Below, piece after piece: positions 44,590-53,960 of a DNA stretch of 64,000 nt (position 1 is the first letter of the stretch; every line of letters begins with the position of its first letter). The position numbers and the translations under genes are program-made. This stretch comes from Bradyrhizobium sp. AZCC 1721. GTDB taxonomy: Bacteria > Pseudomonadota > Alphaproteobacteria > Rhizobiales > Xanthobacteraceae. The notes under the pieces were generated by a model that saw only the letters and a program-made list of their open reading frames with translations, made no database searches and had not been told where the DNA came from. The stretch lies in the NCBI RefSeq assembly GCF_036924715.1, contig NZ_JAZHSB010000001.1, positions 3,463,001 through 3,527,000 of the forward strand, read 5' to 3'.

Positions 44590-45837
44590 CTACCGCCGCA
44601 GCGCCGGCACGACCAGGAACGGAATCATTCCGAGCACGACGGCCACCAGCGCGAATGCGATCACGGGGTTGTAGCTGTGGGTCCAGTCGTGGATCAGGCC
44701 GCCGGCCCAGGCGCCGAGTCCCGAGCCAAGGCCGCTGCCGATCGAGATCGTGCCGTAGATGGTACCGACCCGTTCGCCGCGAAAGATATTCATTGCGGTT
44801 GACGTGATCAGCGGGCCGCGCGAGCCGATCATGCTGCCGAAGGTTACGACGAAGGCGCCGAGCAGCCAGAAGTTCGGATAGAACTGCAGCAGCCAGAGCA
44901 GGATGATGCCGACGATCGAAATAGCGTAGCTGAGCAGCACTGATGGTCGTCGTCCGAACATTGCATCGAGTTGGGTCACGCCCAGCATGCCGAACAGCAG
45001 CACGACGCCGGAAAAGCCCCAGGCGGTTGCGGCCTGCAGCGGCGGGAAGCCGGCATCGATCAGATAGGCGACGATCTGCGCCGCAAGCGCATACATCCCG
45101 ACGGCCGTAAAGAAGAAGGTCGAAAACAGCGCCCAGAACGCGTGGTGACGCATCGCGCTGCCGAGCGTCCAGCCGCCGTCGACAAAATCGGGATCGGCCT
45201 TTTTCGCGATGTGCGGCGAGCCCGTGGAGAACAGCCGCCATGGCAGCAGCAACAACGGCGGCAGCAGGCAGAGCGCAATGATACCGAACGTCTGGTAGGC
45301 GCCGCGCCAGCCGATGTGATCGATCAGAAGCTGCGATGCCGGCAGCAGCACCAGGACGCCCGCTCCGGCGGCGGAATAGACCACCGCCATCGCGGTAGGC
45401 AATCGCCGGCCGAACCAGCGGCCGAGCAGGATGGAGTTCGGTACGTTGCCGATGAAGGCGATGCCGATCCCGACGGAGACGCCGACGCTCAACTGGAATT
45501 GCCACAGCGCCTGCGCGCGTGACGCCACCAGGAACGCTCCGCCGAGCAGCAGCAGTCCCAGCGAATAGACAGCGCGGGGGCCGTAGCGGTCGAACAGCCG
45601 CCCCACCACCGGCGCCGTTAGCCCGCCCGCCAGCCATGTCAGCGAATAGACCGAAACCACTTCCGCGCGGTCCCAGCCGAAATTCTCCGAGATCGGTTTG
45701 AGGAAAACCGTAAAGCTCTCGCCGAGGCCACGGCCAAGCAGCGCCAGCGTGAAGCACAGCGCCAGTACGTTGAGCGCCACGCGCCCCGGCTTGAGCGGCT
45801 TGGCTGTCGCGTCTCCCTCTGGCGTCTTTTCTTCCAT
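44590..45837 (-). CDS. MFS transporter (about 12 TM)
   Basis: 415 residues from the ATG at 45837; a TTG at 45873 would add 12. Twelve hydrophobic segments, with the MFS loop motif GRLFDRYGPRAVYSLG between helices 2 and 3. It resembles monocarboxylate or oxalate/formate-type permeases (FLKPISENFGWDRAEV near the N-terminus). The substrate is unknown. The stop is back-to-back with the AmpR-like gene, so the two converge. Confidence 0.88.
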   Translation of the reverse strand: MEEKTPEGDATAKPLKPGRVALNVLALCFTLALLGRGLGESFTVFLKPISENFGWDRAEVVSVYSLTWLAGGLTAPVVGRLFDRYGPRAVYSLGLLLLGGAFLVASRAQALWQFQLSVGVSVGIGIAFIGNVPNSILLGRWFGRRLPTAMAVVYSAAGAGVLVLLPASQLLIDHIGWRGAYQTFGIIALCLLPPLLLLPWRLFSTGSPHIAKKADPDFVDGGWTLGSAMRHHAFWALFSTFFFTAVGMYALAAQIVAYLIDAGFPPLQAATAWGFSGVVLLFGMLGVTQLDAMFGRRPSVLLSYAISIVGIILLWLLQFYPNFWLLGAFVVTFGSMIGSRGPLITSTAMNIFRGERVGTIYGTISIGSGLGSGLGAWAGGLIHDWTHSYNPVIAFALVAVVLGMIPFLVVPALRR

Positions 45838-45923
45838 AAGACGCAGGGAGCGCGTTTCCGCTGATGCCCGCAAGCGTCAAAAAGTGAATGCGCCTATGCA
45901 AGGCCGAGCTAGATTCTTTGTTT

Positions 45924-45997
45924 GAGCATGATCTCCGGGCAAACGCTGCGCGTTTGTCCCGAGGGAAAACCGGTATCCACTTTCCGGATCATGCTCT
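45924..45997. repeat. Dispersed palindromic repeat (GAGCATGATC ... GATCATGCTC)
   Basis: Outer arms GAGCATGATC (45924-45933) and GATCATGCTC (45987-45996) are perfect reverse complements. Inside is a second stem GGGCAAACGC / GCGTTTGTCCC with a one-base bulge, and GAAAACCGGTATCCACTTTCC. I recall this element from many intergenic sites in Bradyrhizobium genomes. It ends inside the tyrS stop codon and may act as its transcript end. Confidence 0.8.
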
Positions 45998-47249
45998 AGG
46001 CCGGCTTGAGCAGGACGTGCTTTTTCTTCCCCATGGAAAGTTTGATGACGCCTTCCGGGGTGAGGTTGGACGGTGTGAGCACCATCTTGTCGTCGGTCAC
46101 GGCGGCATCATTGACGCGCAAGCCACCGCCCTTGATCTGGCGCCGTGCCTCGCCATTCGAGGTCACGAGACCCGCTTTCACGAACAGCCCCAGCACGGCC
46201 GCGCCGGCCTCGAGTTCGCCGCGCGAGACTTCCACAGTCGGTAGGTTCTCCGCGATCGCGCCTTGCTCGAACGTTTGCCGGGCGGTTTCGGCGGCGGTGT
46301 TCGCAGCGTCGCGGCCATGCAACAGCGCGGTCGCCTCCGTCGCCAGAACCTTCTTGGCTTCGTTGATTTCGCCGCCCTGCAATGCCGCGAGTTTCTCGAT
46401 CTCGCTCATCGGCAGGGTCGTGAACAGCTTTAGAAATTTCACGACGTCGGCGTCCTCGACGTTGCGCCAGTATTGCCAGAAGTCGTAGGGCGAGAACTGG
46501 TCGGCGTTGAGCCACACCGCGCCCTGCGCGGTCTTGCCCATCTTGGCGCCCGACGCGGTCGTGAGCAGCGGCGTGGTCAGCGCGAACAATTGCGGCGTGC
46601 CCATGCGGCGGCCGAGATCGACGCCGTTGACGATGTTGCCCCATTGATCGGAGCCGCCCATCTGCAGCCGGCAGCCGGTGCGCCGCGCAAGCTCGACGAA
46701 GTCATAGGCCTGGCAGACCATGTAGTTGAACTCGATGAAACTCATCTCCTGCTCGCGCTCGAGCCGGAGCCTGACCGAATCCATCGTCAGCATGCGGTTG
46801 ACCGAGAAATGCCGGCCGATGTCGCGCAGCATCTCGATCCAGTTCAGTTTCGTCAGCCATTCGGCATTATCGAGCATGATCGCATCGCTCGGGCCGTCGC
46901 CGTACCGCAGCACCTTCGCGAACACGCCACGGATCGAGGCCTTGTTGGCCTCGATTTCCTCGATCGAGCGGATCGCGCGCGTTTCGTCCTTGCCGGAGGG
47001 GTCGCCGACCATGGTGGTGCCGCCGCCCATCAGGGTGATCGGCTTGTTGCCGCTCTGCTGCAGCCAGTGCAGCATCATCATGGTGAGGTAATTGCCGATA
47101 TGGAGCGACGGCGCGGTGCAGTCGTAGCCGACATAGGCGGTCGCCTGGCCCTTGGCGGCCAGCGCGTCGAGGCCCTCGAAATCGGAGCATTGGTGGATGA
47201 AGCCGCGCTCCTGCAAAATGTTCAGAAAATCTGATTTAAATTTGGTCAT
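45996..47249 (-). CDS. tyrS: Tyrosyl-tRNA synthetase
   Basis: 417 residues. Class I synthetase with the HIGH-type motif LHIGNY, the tyrosine pocket [16 protein letters not shown] and GGSDQWGN, and the KMSKS-type loop KMGKT. A C-terminal S4 RNA-binding domain reads [21 protein letters not shown]. It charges tRNA-Tyr. It is divergent from anmK. Confidence 0.97.
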   Translation of the reverse strand: MTKFKSDFLNILQERGFIHQCSDFEGLDALAAKGQATAYVGYDCTAPSLHIGNYLTMMMLHWLQQSGNKPITLMGGGTTMVGDPSGKDETRAIRSIEEIEANKASIRGVFAKVLRYGDGPSDAIMLDNAEWLTKLNWIEMLRDIGRHFSVNRMLTMDSVRLRLEREQEMSFIEFNYMVCQAYDFVELARRTGCRLQMGGSDQWGNIVNGVDLGRRMGTPQLFALTTPLLTTASGAKMGKTAQGAVWLNADQFSPYDFWQYWRNVEDADVVKFLKLFTTLPMSEIEKLAALQGGEINEAKKVLATEATALLHGRDAANTAAETARQTFEQGAIAENLPTVEVSRGELEAGAAVLGLFVKAGLVTSNGEARRQIKGGGLRVNDAAVTDDKMVLTPSNLTPEGVIKLSMGKKKHVLLKPA

Positions 47250-47426
47250 GGGCGGGCGCTTTTGATCATTCTATTTTCACTGTAATTGTAACCAGTTGCG
47301 GAACCATGGCCGGAACAGGCTGCCGCAAGGCCGGGCGCTGTGGCATTATAAGATGTGCGTGTTTGGCACAAGCTGGTCGTCGTCGGCGGGACGTATCGAG
47401 CAGGGCGTTTCAAGGCACAATCGACC

Positions 47427-48527
47427 ATGATGTTGACGGCATTAGGTTTGATGAGCGGCACCTCGCTCGATGGGGTCGACGTCGCTTTGATCGAAACCGA
47501 CGGCCGCCGGGTGAATGCGCTCGGACCGTCCGGATACCGGCCCTATACCGATACGGAGCGCGGCCTGTTGCGGCAGGCGCTGTACGAGGCCGCCGACCTG
47601 ACCGATCGCGCGGCGCGGCCCGGCTGCCTGCGCGAGGCCGAGCGGGTCGTCACCTCTGCGCATGCCGAGGCGGTGGCCGCCTTTACCGCGCAACACCGGA
47701 TGCGCTTCGACGATATCGACATCGTCGGCTTTCACGGCCAGACCGTGCTGCACCGGCCTGAGAAAAAGCTGACGGTCCAGATCGGCGATGCGCTGACGCT
47801 CGCCAGGACGATCCACATTCCGGTCATGTACGATTTCCGCGCCGCCGATGTCGAAGCCGGCGGGCAGGGGGCGCCCTTTGTGCCGGTCTATCACCGCGCG
47901 CTTGCCCAATCGCTGGACTGGGAGGGACCGACCATCGTGGTCAATATCGGCGGGGTTGCCAATATCACCTATATCGACGGCGACACGCTGATCGCCTGCG
48001 ACACCGGCCCGGGCAACGCGCTGCTCGACGACCACATGTTCCGCCGCATGAACCAGCGCTTCGACACCGAGGGCCGCACCGCCGCGCTGGGCAGGGTCGA
48101 TGCGGCCTGGATCAACCGTGCGCTGGAGATGCCGTTCTTTTCGCTGCCCCCGCCGAAATCGCTCGATCGCAACGATTTTGCGGGCCTGAAGCTCGGCGAT
48201 ATGGCGCCCGCGGATGGCGCGGCGACGCTGACCGCCTTTACCGTCGCTGCGATCGCCCGGGTGGTGCCGTTGCTGCCGAAGGAACCCAAGAACTGGATCG
48301 TGGCCGGCGGCGGCGCGCGCAACCTCACTATGCTGCGGATGCTGCGTGAGTGTCTGGCGCCTGCGACCGTCCGGGCGGCGGACACCCTGGGCTGGGCCTC
48401 CGACGCCATCGAGGCGCAGGCTTTCGGATTTCTGGCGGCGCGAGGCCTGAAAGGCCTACCGCTGAGCTACCCCGCCACGACCGGGGTGCCGCTCCCGATG
48501 ACCGGCGGCATCATCGCGCGGCCGTGA
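47427..48527 (+). CDS. anmK: Anhydro-N-acetylmuramic acid kinase
   Basis: 366 residues from the ATG at 47427, the start that gives the family N-terminus LTALGLMSGTSLDGVD. Other motifs: GFHGQTVLHRP, YDFRAADVEAGGQGAPFVP, NIGGVANITY, DTGPGNALLD and VAGGGARN. It phosphorylates 1,6-anhydro-MurNAc released during peptidoglycan turnover to give MurNAc-6-phosphate. It is divergent from tyrS. The presence of an AmpR-like regulator, which senses the same class of anhydro-muramyl compounds, about 3 kb away is notable but may be chance. Confidence 0.95.
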   Translation: MMLTALGLMSGTSLDGVDVALIETDGRRVNALGPSGYRPYTDTERGLLRQALYEAADLTDRAARPGCLREAERVVTSAHAEAVAAFTAQHRMRFDDIDIVGFHGQTVLHRPEKKLTVQIGDALTLARTIHIPVMYDFRAADVEAGGQGAPFVPVYHRALAQSLDWEGPTIVVNIGGVANITYIDGDTLIACDTGPGNALLDDHMFRRMNQRFDTEGRTAALGRVDAAWINRALEMPFFSLPPPKSLDRNDFAGLKLGDMAPADGAATLTAFTVAAIARVVPLLPKEPKNWIVAGGGARNLTMLRMLRECLAPATVRAADTLGWASDAIEAQAFGFLAARGLKGLPLSYPATTGVPLPMTGGIIARP

Positions 48528-48563
48528 CGCGGTTCAAGATATGTTGATGCAATTGCATTGACC

Positions 48564-48593
48564 TTGACGGCTGCATGCAGGTGCATCTAATTT
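48564..48593 (+). promoter_or_regulatory. Putative promoter of the GST gene
   Basis: TTGACG (48564-48569), 18-base spacer, TAATTT (48588-48593). The -10 lies inside a 19-bp palindrome, so a repressor bound there would occlude it. Confidence 0.45.
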
Positions 48594-48600
48594 AGATGCA
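48571..48600. promoter_or_regulatory. Palindrome cluster, candidate operator of the GST gene
   Basis: CTGCATGCAG (48571-48580) is a perfect 10-bp palindrome. Directly after it, TGCATCTAA-T-TTAGATGCA (48582-48600) is a perfect 19-bp inverted repeat with one central base. Another GATGCAT follows at 48601-48607. The repeated TGCAT core suggests a multi-site repressor. Confidence 0.6.
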
Positions 48601-48646
48601 GATGCATGGAGCGGAGGCCGGCCGGCCTTCGCGTTGGGAGGTCGTC

Positions 48647-49327
48647 ATGGCGCAGAAGCTCACTTTGATCAGCCACAAGCTTTGTCCCTATGTGCAGCGC
48701 GCCGTGATCGCGCTGAACGAAAAGGGCGTTCCGTTCGAACGGGTCGACATCGATCTGGCCAACAAGCCGGACTGGTTCCTGAAGATTTCGCCGCTTGGCA
48801 AGGTGCCGGTGCTCGTCGTGACCGGTGCCGACGGCAAGGAGGTCGCGCTGTTCGAAAGCAACGTGATTTGCGAATACATCGAGGACACCCAGGGCGGCGC
48901 CAAGCTGCATCCGCAGGATCCGCTCCAGCGCGCGCAGCATCGCGCCTGGATGGAGTTCGGGTCGACCATTCTGAGCGAGCTCTGGGGTCTGGAGACGACG
49001 GGTGATCCCGCGATCTTCGAGAGCAAACGGCAGGCGGTTGCCGCAAAATTTGCGCGCGTCGAGGAGGCGCTGGGTAGCGGGCCGTTCTTTGCCGGCAAAA
49101 ATTTTAGCCTGGTGGACGCGGTGTTCGCGCCGATCTTCCGTTACTTCGACGTGTTCGATCAACTGACCGATCTCTCGGTCTTTGCCGACACGCCGAAGGT
49201 CCGCGCATGGCGAGAGACGCTGGCGAAGCGGCCGAGCGTACGCACGGCGGTGGGTCCCGACTATCCGCAATTGCTGCACGCGTTCCTGGTGCGCCATAAC
49301 GCGCATTTGCTGAAATTGGCGGCCTAG
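48647..49327 (+). CDS. Glutathione S-transferase family protein
   Basis: 226 residues from the ATG at 48647, which has GGGAGG 6 bases upstream; the frame continues 17 codons upstream into the operator and is not used. The N-terminal thioredoxin-like domain has ISHKLCPYVQRAVIALNEKGV with a Cys near the active site and the glutathione-binding VPVLVV...LFESNVICEYIED. A helical C-terminal domain follows. Cys rather than Ser/Tyr suggests an Omega/Lambda- or CLIC-like GST with thiol transferase activity. The gene stands alone behind an unusual palindrome cluster. Confidence 0.9.
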   Translation: MAQKLTLISHKLCPYVQRAVIALNEKGVPFERVDIDLANKPDWFLKISPLGKVPVLVVTGADGKEVALFESNVICEYIEDTQGGAKLHPQDPLQRAQHRAWMEFGSTILSELWGLETTGDPAIFESKRQAVAAKFARVEEALGSGPFFAGKNFSLVDAVFAPIFRYFDVFDQLTDLSVFADTPKVRAWRETLAKRPSVRTAVGPDYPQLLHAFLVRHNAHLLKLAA

Positions 49328-49340
49328 CGCGGCGGGTAGG

Positions 49341-49383
49341 CCCGGCTCTGCGGTGCACCACTTCGTGTTGCACCACGCCCGGG
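49341..49383. terminator. Hairpin between convergent GST and hydrolase genes
   Basis: Nested stems CCCGG/CCGGG (49341-49345 with 49379-49383) and GGTGCA/TGCACC (49352-49357 with 49369-49374). There is no T-run. It probably marks the ends of the two convergent transcripts. Confidence 0.35.
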
Positions 49384-49397
49384 GCACGGACCAGACG

Positions 49398-50045
49398 TCA
49401 GCGGACGTTGGCAAGGCGCATGTCGAGATAGCCGGTCACCGTCTCCATCAGCGGCTCGAGCTTGCCGTCGAAGAAATGATTGGCGCCCGGGATGATCTGC
49501 TGATCGATCACGATGCCTTTCTGCGTCTTCAACTTCTCGACCAGCGTATTGACGTCCTTCGGCGGCACCACCGCGTCCTTCTCGCCGTGCACGATCAGGC
49601 CCGAAGACGGGCAGGGTGCGAGGAAGGAGAAGTCGTAGAGATTGGCGGGCGGCGCGATCGAAATAAAACCTTCGACCTCGGGCCGGCGCATCAAGAGCTG
49701 CATGCCGATCCAGGCGCCGAACGAAAAGCCCGCGACCCAGCAGGCGCGTGCTTCGGGATTGATGGTCTGCGCCCAATCGAGCGCGGATGCCGCGTCCGAG
49801 AGCTCGCCGGTGCCGTGATCGAATGAGCCCTGGCTGCGGCCGACACCGCGGAAATTGAAACGCAGCACCGAGAAGCCGCGATGCGCAAACGCGTAATAGC
49901 ACTGGTAGACGATCTGGTGATTCATCGTGCCGTGGAACTGCGGATGCGGATGCAGGATCATCGCGATCGGCGCGTTCTTCTGCTTGGCCGGATGATAACG
50001 GCCTTCGAGGCGGCCTGCGGGGCCGGTGAAAATTACTTCAGGCAT
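49398..50045 (-). CDS. Alpha/beta hydrolase (COG2945-like)
   Basis: 215 residues. The oxyanion region is ILHPHPQFHGTMNHQIVY, followed by LRFNFRGVGRSQGSFDHGTGE. The nucleophile Ser is in AGFSFGAWIG, the acid Asp in VHGEKDAVVPP and the His in PGANHFFDGKL, so the triad is complete. It is an uncharacterised cytoplasmic hydrolase with no signal peptide. It is divergent from the SUF operon. Confidence 0.9.
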   Translation of the reverse strand: MPEVIFTGPAGRLEGRYHPAKQKNAPIAMILHPHPQFHGTMNHQIVYQCYYAFAHRGFSVLRFNFRGVGRSQGSFDHGTGELSDAASALDWAQTINPEARACWVAGFSFGAWIGMQLLMRRPEVEGFISIAPPANLYDFSFLAPCPSSGLIVHGEKDAVVPPKDVNTLVEKLKTQKGIVIDQQIIPGANHFFDGKLEPLMETVTGYLDMRLANVR

Positions 50046-50324
50046 TGATGATCCCTAGGCAACGGACGTGATCCGGCGGAAAAGAATGTGATCATGCGTC
50101 GTTGGGCGATGCGCGAACGGGCGCTCCCGTGAACTGGTTGCGGCCTTCTAGCATGAGGCGAGGGGCAAAAAGCAAGCATCTTGAACGTCTCGAAGGCTGT
50201 TCAAGGGGTCAGCTTGCGATTGTATGAGACGGCACGATCCCCAATTGCCATAAGGCGCTTTGCGCAGGCACCCGGCGTACCTCGCGCTGGCCGCCCGCGG
50301 ATGTAGGTAATATTATACAGAACA

Positions 50325-51479
50325 ATGTCCGACCGCATCTATCTCGATTGGAATGCGACGACGCCGCTTCGCCCCGAGGCGAGGCAGGCGATGGCGGCCG
50401 CTTGGGACCTGGCCGGCAATCCGTCCTCGGTGCATGCCGAAGGGCGTCAGGCACGCCGGCTGGTCGAGGACGCACGGGCTGCAGTCGCGGCGGCCGTCGG
50501 CGCCCGTCCGCACGACGTGGTGTTTGCTTCCGGCGGCACCGAAGCCAATACTATGGCGCTGGCGCCGGGATTGCGCCGGGGCACGGGGTCGCCGGTCCAG
50601 CGACTGGTGGTGTCGGCCATCGAACACCCGTCGGTGCTATCGGGCGGACGGTTTCCGGCGGACACGATCGCGGCCATTAAGGTCTCGGGTGCCGGCTTGG
50701 TCGACCTTACCCATCTGCGTACGCTGCTGGCCGAAGGGCCGCCTGCGCTGGTGTCGGTGATGCTGGCCAACAACGAGACCGGCGCCATTCAGCCGGTCGG
50801 CGAAGTCGCTGACATCGTGCATGAAGCGGGCGGGCTGCTGCATGTCGATGCGATCCAGGCACTCGGCAAAATACCGTTCGATATCAAATCGATACGGGCC
50901 GACCTAATCACCCTGTCTGCGCACAAGATCGGCGGCCCCAAGGGGGTTGGTGCGCTGGTCCTGGCCGAAGAGGTTCAGGGTCTGGAGCCGCTGCTCCGCG
51001 GCGGTGGCCAGGAGCTGGGCCGCCGGGCGGGAACCGAGAATGTCGCCGGTATTGCGGCCTTCGGCGCTGCGACCAAGGCAGCCATGGCCGAGCTGCCGGC
51101 CGGCGCCATCCGGCAGCAGGGCCTGCGTGAGCGCCTTGAGAAGGGGCTGAAGCAAACGCCTGAAATCATTGTGTTTTCAGAGCATGCGCCGCGCCTGCCC
51201 AATACGACGCTGTTTACCGTTCCCGGGCTTCGGGCCGAGACGGCAGTGATCGGCTTCGATCTCAGCGGTATTTCGGTATCGTCCGGTTCCGCCTGTTCCT
51301 CGGGCAAGGTGCAACCATCCCACGTTCTGGCCGCCATGGGGTTCGAAGGCGAGCTGGCACAGGGAGCGGTGCGGCTCAGTCTGGGCTGGTCTACCACGGA
51401 GACAGACATTGATTTGGCCCTTGAGGCTTGGCGAAAGCTCGCCGATGCCTTACTTAGAGGGCGACGAAACACGGCTTGA
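50325..51479 (+). CDS. Cysteine desulfurase (IscS/NifS type)
   Basis: 384 residues. PLP enzyme that takes sulfur from cysteine for Fe-S clusters. Motifs: YLDWNATTPLRPEA, FASGGTEANTMAL, the PLP-Lys in SAHKIGGPKGVGAL, and the catalytic Cys in the loop SSGSACSSGKVQPSH. The Cys-loop length is of the group I (IscS/NifS) kind, distinct from the SufS enzyme later in the operon. It is the first gene of the SUF cluster; TATTATAC just before the ATG may be a -10, implying a very short leader. No Rrf2/IscR regulator is adjacent. Confidence 0.92.
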   Translation: MSDRIYLDWNATTPLRPEARQAMAAAWDLAGNPSSVHAEGRQARRLVEDARAAVAAAVGARPHDVVFASGGTEANTMALAPGLRRGTGSPVQRLVVSAIEHPSVLSGGRFPADTIAAIKVSGAGLVDLTHLRTLLAEGPPALVSVMLANNETGAIQPVGEVADIVHEAGGLLHVDAIQALGKIPFDIKSIRADLITLSAHKIGGPKGVGALVLAEEVQGLEPLLRGGGQELGRRAGTENVAGIAAFGAATKAAMAELPAGAIRQQGLRERLEKGLKQTPEIIVFSEHAPRLPNTTLFTVPGLRAETAVIGFDLSGISVSSGSACSSGKVQPSHVLAAMGFEGELAQGAVRLSLGWSTTETDIDLALEAWRKLADALLRGRRNTA

Positions 51480-51570
51480 ACCGTTCTAAGCGGGTTTCGC
51501 CGGAAACGCTTCGTCACACTGATTTGCGATTGTTCCACCGCGGTCCTTGAAACCGCGAGCGGAGGATGGA

Positions 51571-53067
51571 ATGCCAGCCGTACAAGAGACGGTCGAGCGC
51601 GTACGGCGCATCGACGTCGATCAATATCGATATGGTTTTGAGACGCTGATCGAGTCCGACAAGGCCCCCAAGGGTCTCTCGGAAGACACCGTCCGCTTCA
51701 TTTCCGCGAAGAAGAACGAGCCGGCCTGGATGCTGGAATGGCGTCTGGAGGCCTATCGCCGCTGGCTGACCATGACCGAGCCGACCTGGGCGCGCGTCAA
51801 CTATCCCAAGATCGACTACCAGGACATCTATTACTACGCGGCGCCGAAGCCGAAGAAGACGCTGTCGTCGATCGATGAGATCGATCCCGAAATCCTCAAG
51901 ACCTACGAGAAGCTCGGCATACCCTTGCGCGAAGTCGCCATTCTCGAAGGCGTCGAGCCCCCGCCCGGCGGCGAGCCGTCGGCCAACCGCAAGATCGCGG
52001 TCGACGCGGTGTTCGATTCGGTTTCGGTGGCGACCACCTTCCAGAAGGAGCTGAAGGCCGCCGGCGTGATCTTCATGCCGATCTCGGAGGCGATCCGCGA
52101 ACACCCCGAACTGGTGAAGAAGTATCTCGGCACGGTCGTGCCCACCTCGGACAATTATTTCGCGACGCTGAACTCGGCGGTGTTCTCCGACGGCTCGTTC
52201 GTCTATGTGCCGCCGGGCGTGCGCTGCCCGATGGAGCTGTCGACCTATTTCCGCATCAACGAGCGCAACACCGGCCAGTTCGAGCGCACGCTGATCATCG
52301 CCGACAAGGGCTCCTACGTCAGCTATCTCGAAGGCTGCACCGCACCGCAGCGCGACGAGAACCAGTTGCATGCGGCGGTCGTCGAACTCGTCGCCCTCGA
52401 TGACGCCGAGATCAAATATTCGACGGTGCAGAACTGGTATCCTGGCAATTCCGAAGGCTTGGGCGGCATCTACAATTTCGTCACCAAGCGTGGCGACTGC
52501 CGCGGCAACCATTCGAAGATTTCCTGGACCCAGGTCGAGACCGGTTCGGCGATCACCTGGAAATATCCGAGCTGCATCCTGCGCGGCGACAATTCGCGCG
52601 GCGAGTTCTACTCGATCGCGATCTCGAACGGTTACCAGCAGGTCGATAGCGGCACCAAGATGCTCCATCTTGGCAAGAACACGTCGAGCCGCATCATCTC
52701 CAAGGGAATCGCGGCGGGCAAATCGCAAAATACCTATCGCGGCCTCGTCACCGCCCATCGCAAGGCGACCGGCGCACGCAATTATACGGCCTGCGACTCG
52801 CTTCTGATCGGCGACAAATGCGGCGCGCATACCGTGCCTTACGTCGAGGCGAAGAACTCGTCTGCGACCTTCGAGCACGAAGCGACGACGTCAAAGATCT
52901 CCGAGGACGTGCTGTTCTATTGCACCCAGCGCGGGCTCTCGCAGGAGGAAGCGGTTGGCCTCGTGGTCAACGGTTTCGTGAAGGACGTGCTGCAGCAACT
53001 GCCGATGGAGTTCGCAGTTGAGGCGCAGAAGCTGATCTCGATCTCGCTCGAAGGATCGGTTGGATAG
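51571..53067 (+). CDS. sufB: Fe-S cluster assembly scaffold protein SufB
   Basis: 498 residues from the ATG at 51571, preceded by GGAGGATGGA. SufB with SufC and SufD forms the scaffold complex on which clusters are built. Conserved stretches: [44 protein letters not shown], the conserved Cys in [13 protein letters not shown] and the C-terminal [18 protein letters not shown]. The next gene, sufC, is separated by a 123-base spacer occupied by a dispersed repeat. Confidence 0.96.
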   Translation: MPAVQETVERVRRIDVDQYRYGFETLIESDKAPKGLSEDTVRFISAKKNEPAWMLEWRLEAYRRWLTMTEPTWARVNYPKIDYQDIYYYAAPKPKKTLSSIDEIDPEILKTYEKLGIPLREVAILEGVEPPPGGEPSANRKIAVDAVFDSVSVATTFQKELKAAGVIFMPISEAIREHPELVKKYLGTVVPTSDNYFATLNSAVFSDGSFVYVPPGVRCPMELSTYFRINERNTGQFERTLIIADKGSYVSYLEGCTAPQRDENQLHAAVVELVALDDAEIKYSTVQNWYPGNSEGLGGIYNFVTKRGDCRGNHSKISWTQVETGSAITWKYPSCILRGDNSRGEFYSIAISNGYQQVDSGTKMLHLGKNTSSRIISKGIAAGKSQNTYRGLVTAHRKATGARNYTACDSLLIGDKCGAHTVPYVEAKNSSATFEHEATTSKISEDVLFYCTQRGLSQEEAVGLVVNGFVKDVLQQLPMEFAVEAQKLISISLEGSVG

Positions 53068-53070
53068 CGA

Positions 53071-53172
53071 CCTCATCCTGAGGAGGCCGCGCAGCGGCCG
53101 TCTCGAAGGATGAGAGGAAAGATTGTGGCCACGCCTTCGAGACGCGCCTGGCGGGCTCCTCAAGACGAGGGG
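53071..53172. repeat. Dispersed palindromic repeat inside the suf operon
   Basis: CCTCATCCTGAGGAGGCC begins a hairpin closed by TCGAAGGATGAGAGG (about 53102-53117). A second part, CTTCGAGACGCGCC...GGGCTCCTCAAGACGAGGG, runs to 53172. I recall elements of this form (CCTCATCCTGAGG...GTCTCGAAGGATGAGG) from many intergenic sites in Bradyrhizobium and Rhodopseudomonas. It fills nearly the whole sufB-sufC spacer and could tune mRNA stability within the operon. Confidence 0.82.
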
Positions 53173-53190
53173 TGAAAATGGAAAAACGAC

Positions 53191-53943
53191 ATGTCATTGC
53201 TTGAAGTGAAAGACCTGAAGGTTCGTGTCGAGGATAACGAAATTCTCCACGGGCTGACGCTGACCGTGAACCCGGGCGAAGTCCACGCGATCATGGGACC
53301 GAACGGCTCCGGCAAATCCACGCTGTCGCACGTCATCGCCGGCAAGCCGGGTTACGAAGTCACGGATGGACAAATCCTGTTCCGGGGTGAGGACCTCCTG
53401 GAGATGGAGCCGGACGAGCGCGCCGCCAAGGGCGTGTTCCTGGCGTTCCAGTATCCGGTTGAAATCCCTGGTGTCACCACCTGGAATTTTCTGCACACGG
53501 CATTGAACGCGCAGCGCAAAGCTCGCGGCCAAAGCCAGCTTACCTCTCCGGAGTTTCTCAAGAAGGTTCGCGAGGTCGCAAAGTCGCTCAACATCCCGCA
53601 GGACATGCTCAAGCGCGGCGTCAATGTCGGCTTCTCCGGCGGCGAGAAGAAGCGCAACGAGATCTTGCAGATGGCGCTGTTCGAGCCGGCCGTCTGTATC
53701 CTCGACGAAATGGATTCCGGCCTCGACATCGACGCGCTCAGGATCGCGGCCGATGGCGTCAACGCGCTGCGTTCACCCGATCGCGCCATGGTGGTCATCA
53801 CCCACTACCAGCGGCTGTTGAACTACATCATACCTGACTTCGTACACGTGATGTCGAGGGGCCGGGTCGTCAAAAGCGGCGGCAAGGATCTGGCGCTGGA
53901 GCTCGAAGCTTCCGGCTATACCCAGTTCGAAGACGCAGCCTGA
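53191..53943 (+). CDS. sufC: Fe-S cluster assembly ATPase SufC
   Basis: 250 residues. ABC-type ATPase that drives the SufBCD scaffold. Walker A GPNGSGKSTLSHVIAG, Q-loop in FLAFQYPVEIPGV, signature FSGGEKKRNEILQMAL, Walker B VCILDEMDSGLD and the switch His in VVITHYQRLL. Upstream of the ATG the ribosome site is weak (GAGGGG 16-21 bases away), possibly a consequence of the repeat inserted in the spacer. Confidence 0.97.
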   Translation: MSLLEVKDLKVRVEDNEILHGLTLTVNPGEVHAIMGPNGSGKSTLSHVIAGKPGYEVTDGQILFRGEDLLEMEPDERAAKGVFLAFQYPVEIPGVTTWNFLHTALNAQRKARGQSQLTSPEFLKKVREVAKSLNIPQDMLKRGVNVGFSGGEKKRNEILQMALFEPAVCILDEMDSGLDIDALRIAADGVNALRSPDRAMVVITHYQRLLNYIIPDFVHVMSRGRVVKSGGKDLALELEASGYTQFEDAA

Positions 53944-53960
53944 CGCAAAGCGGATTTGTG

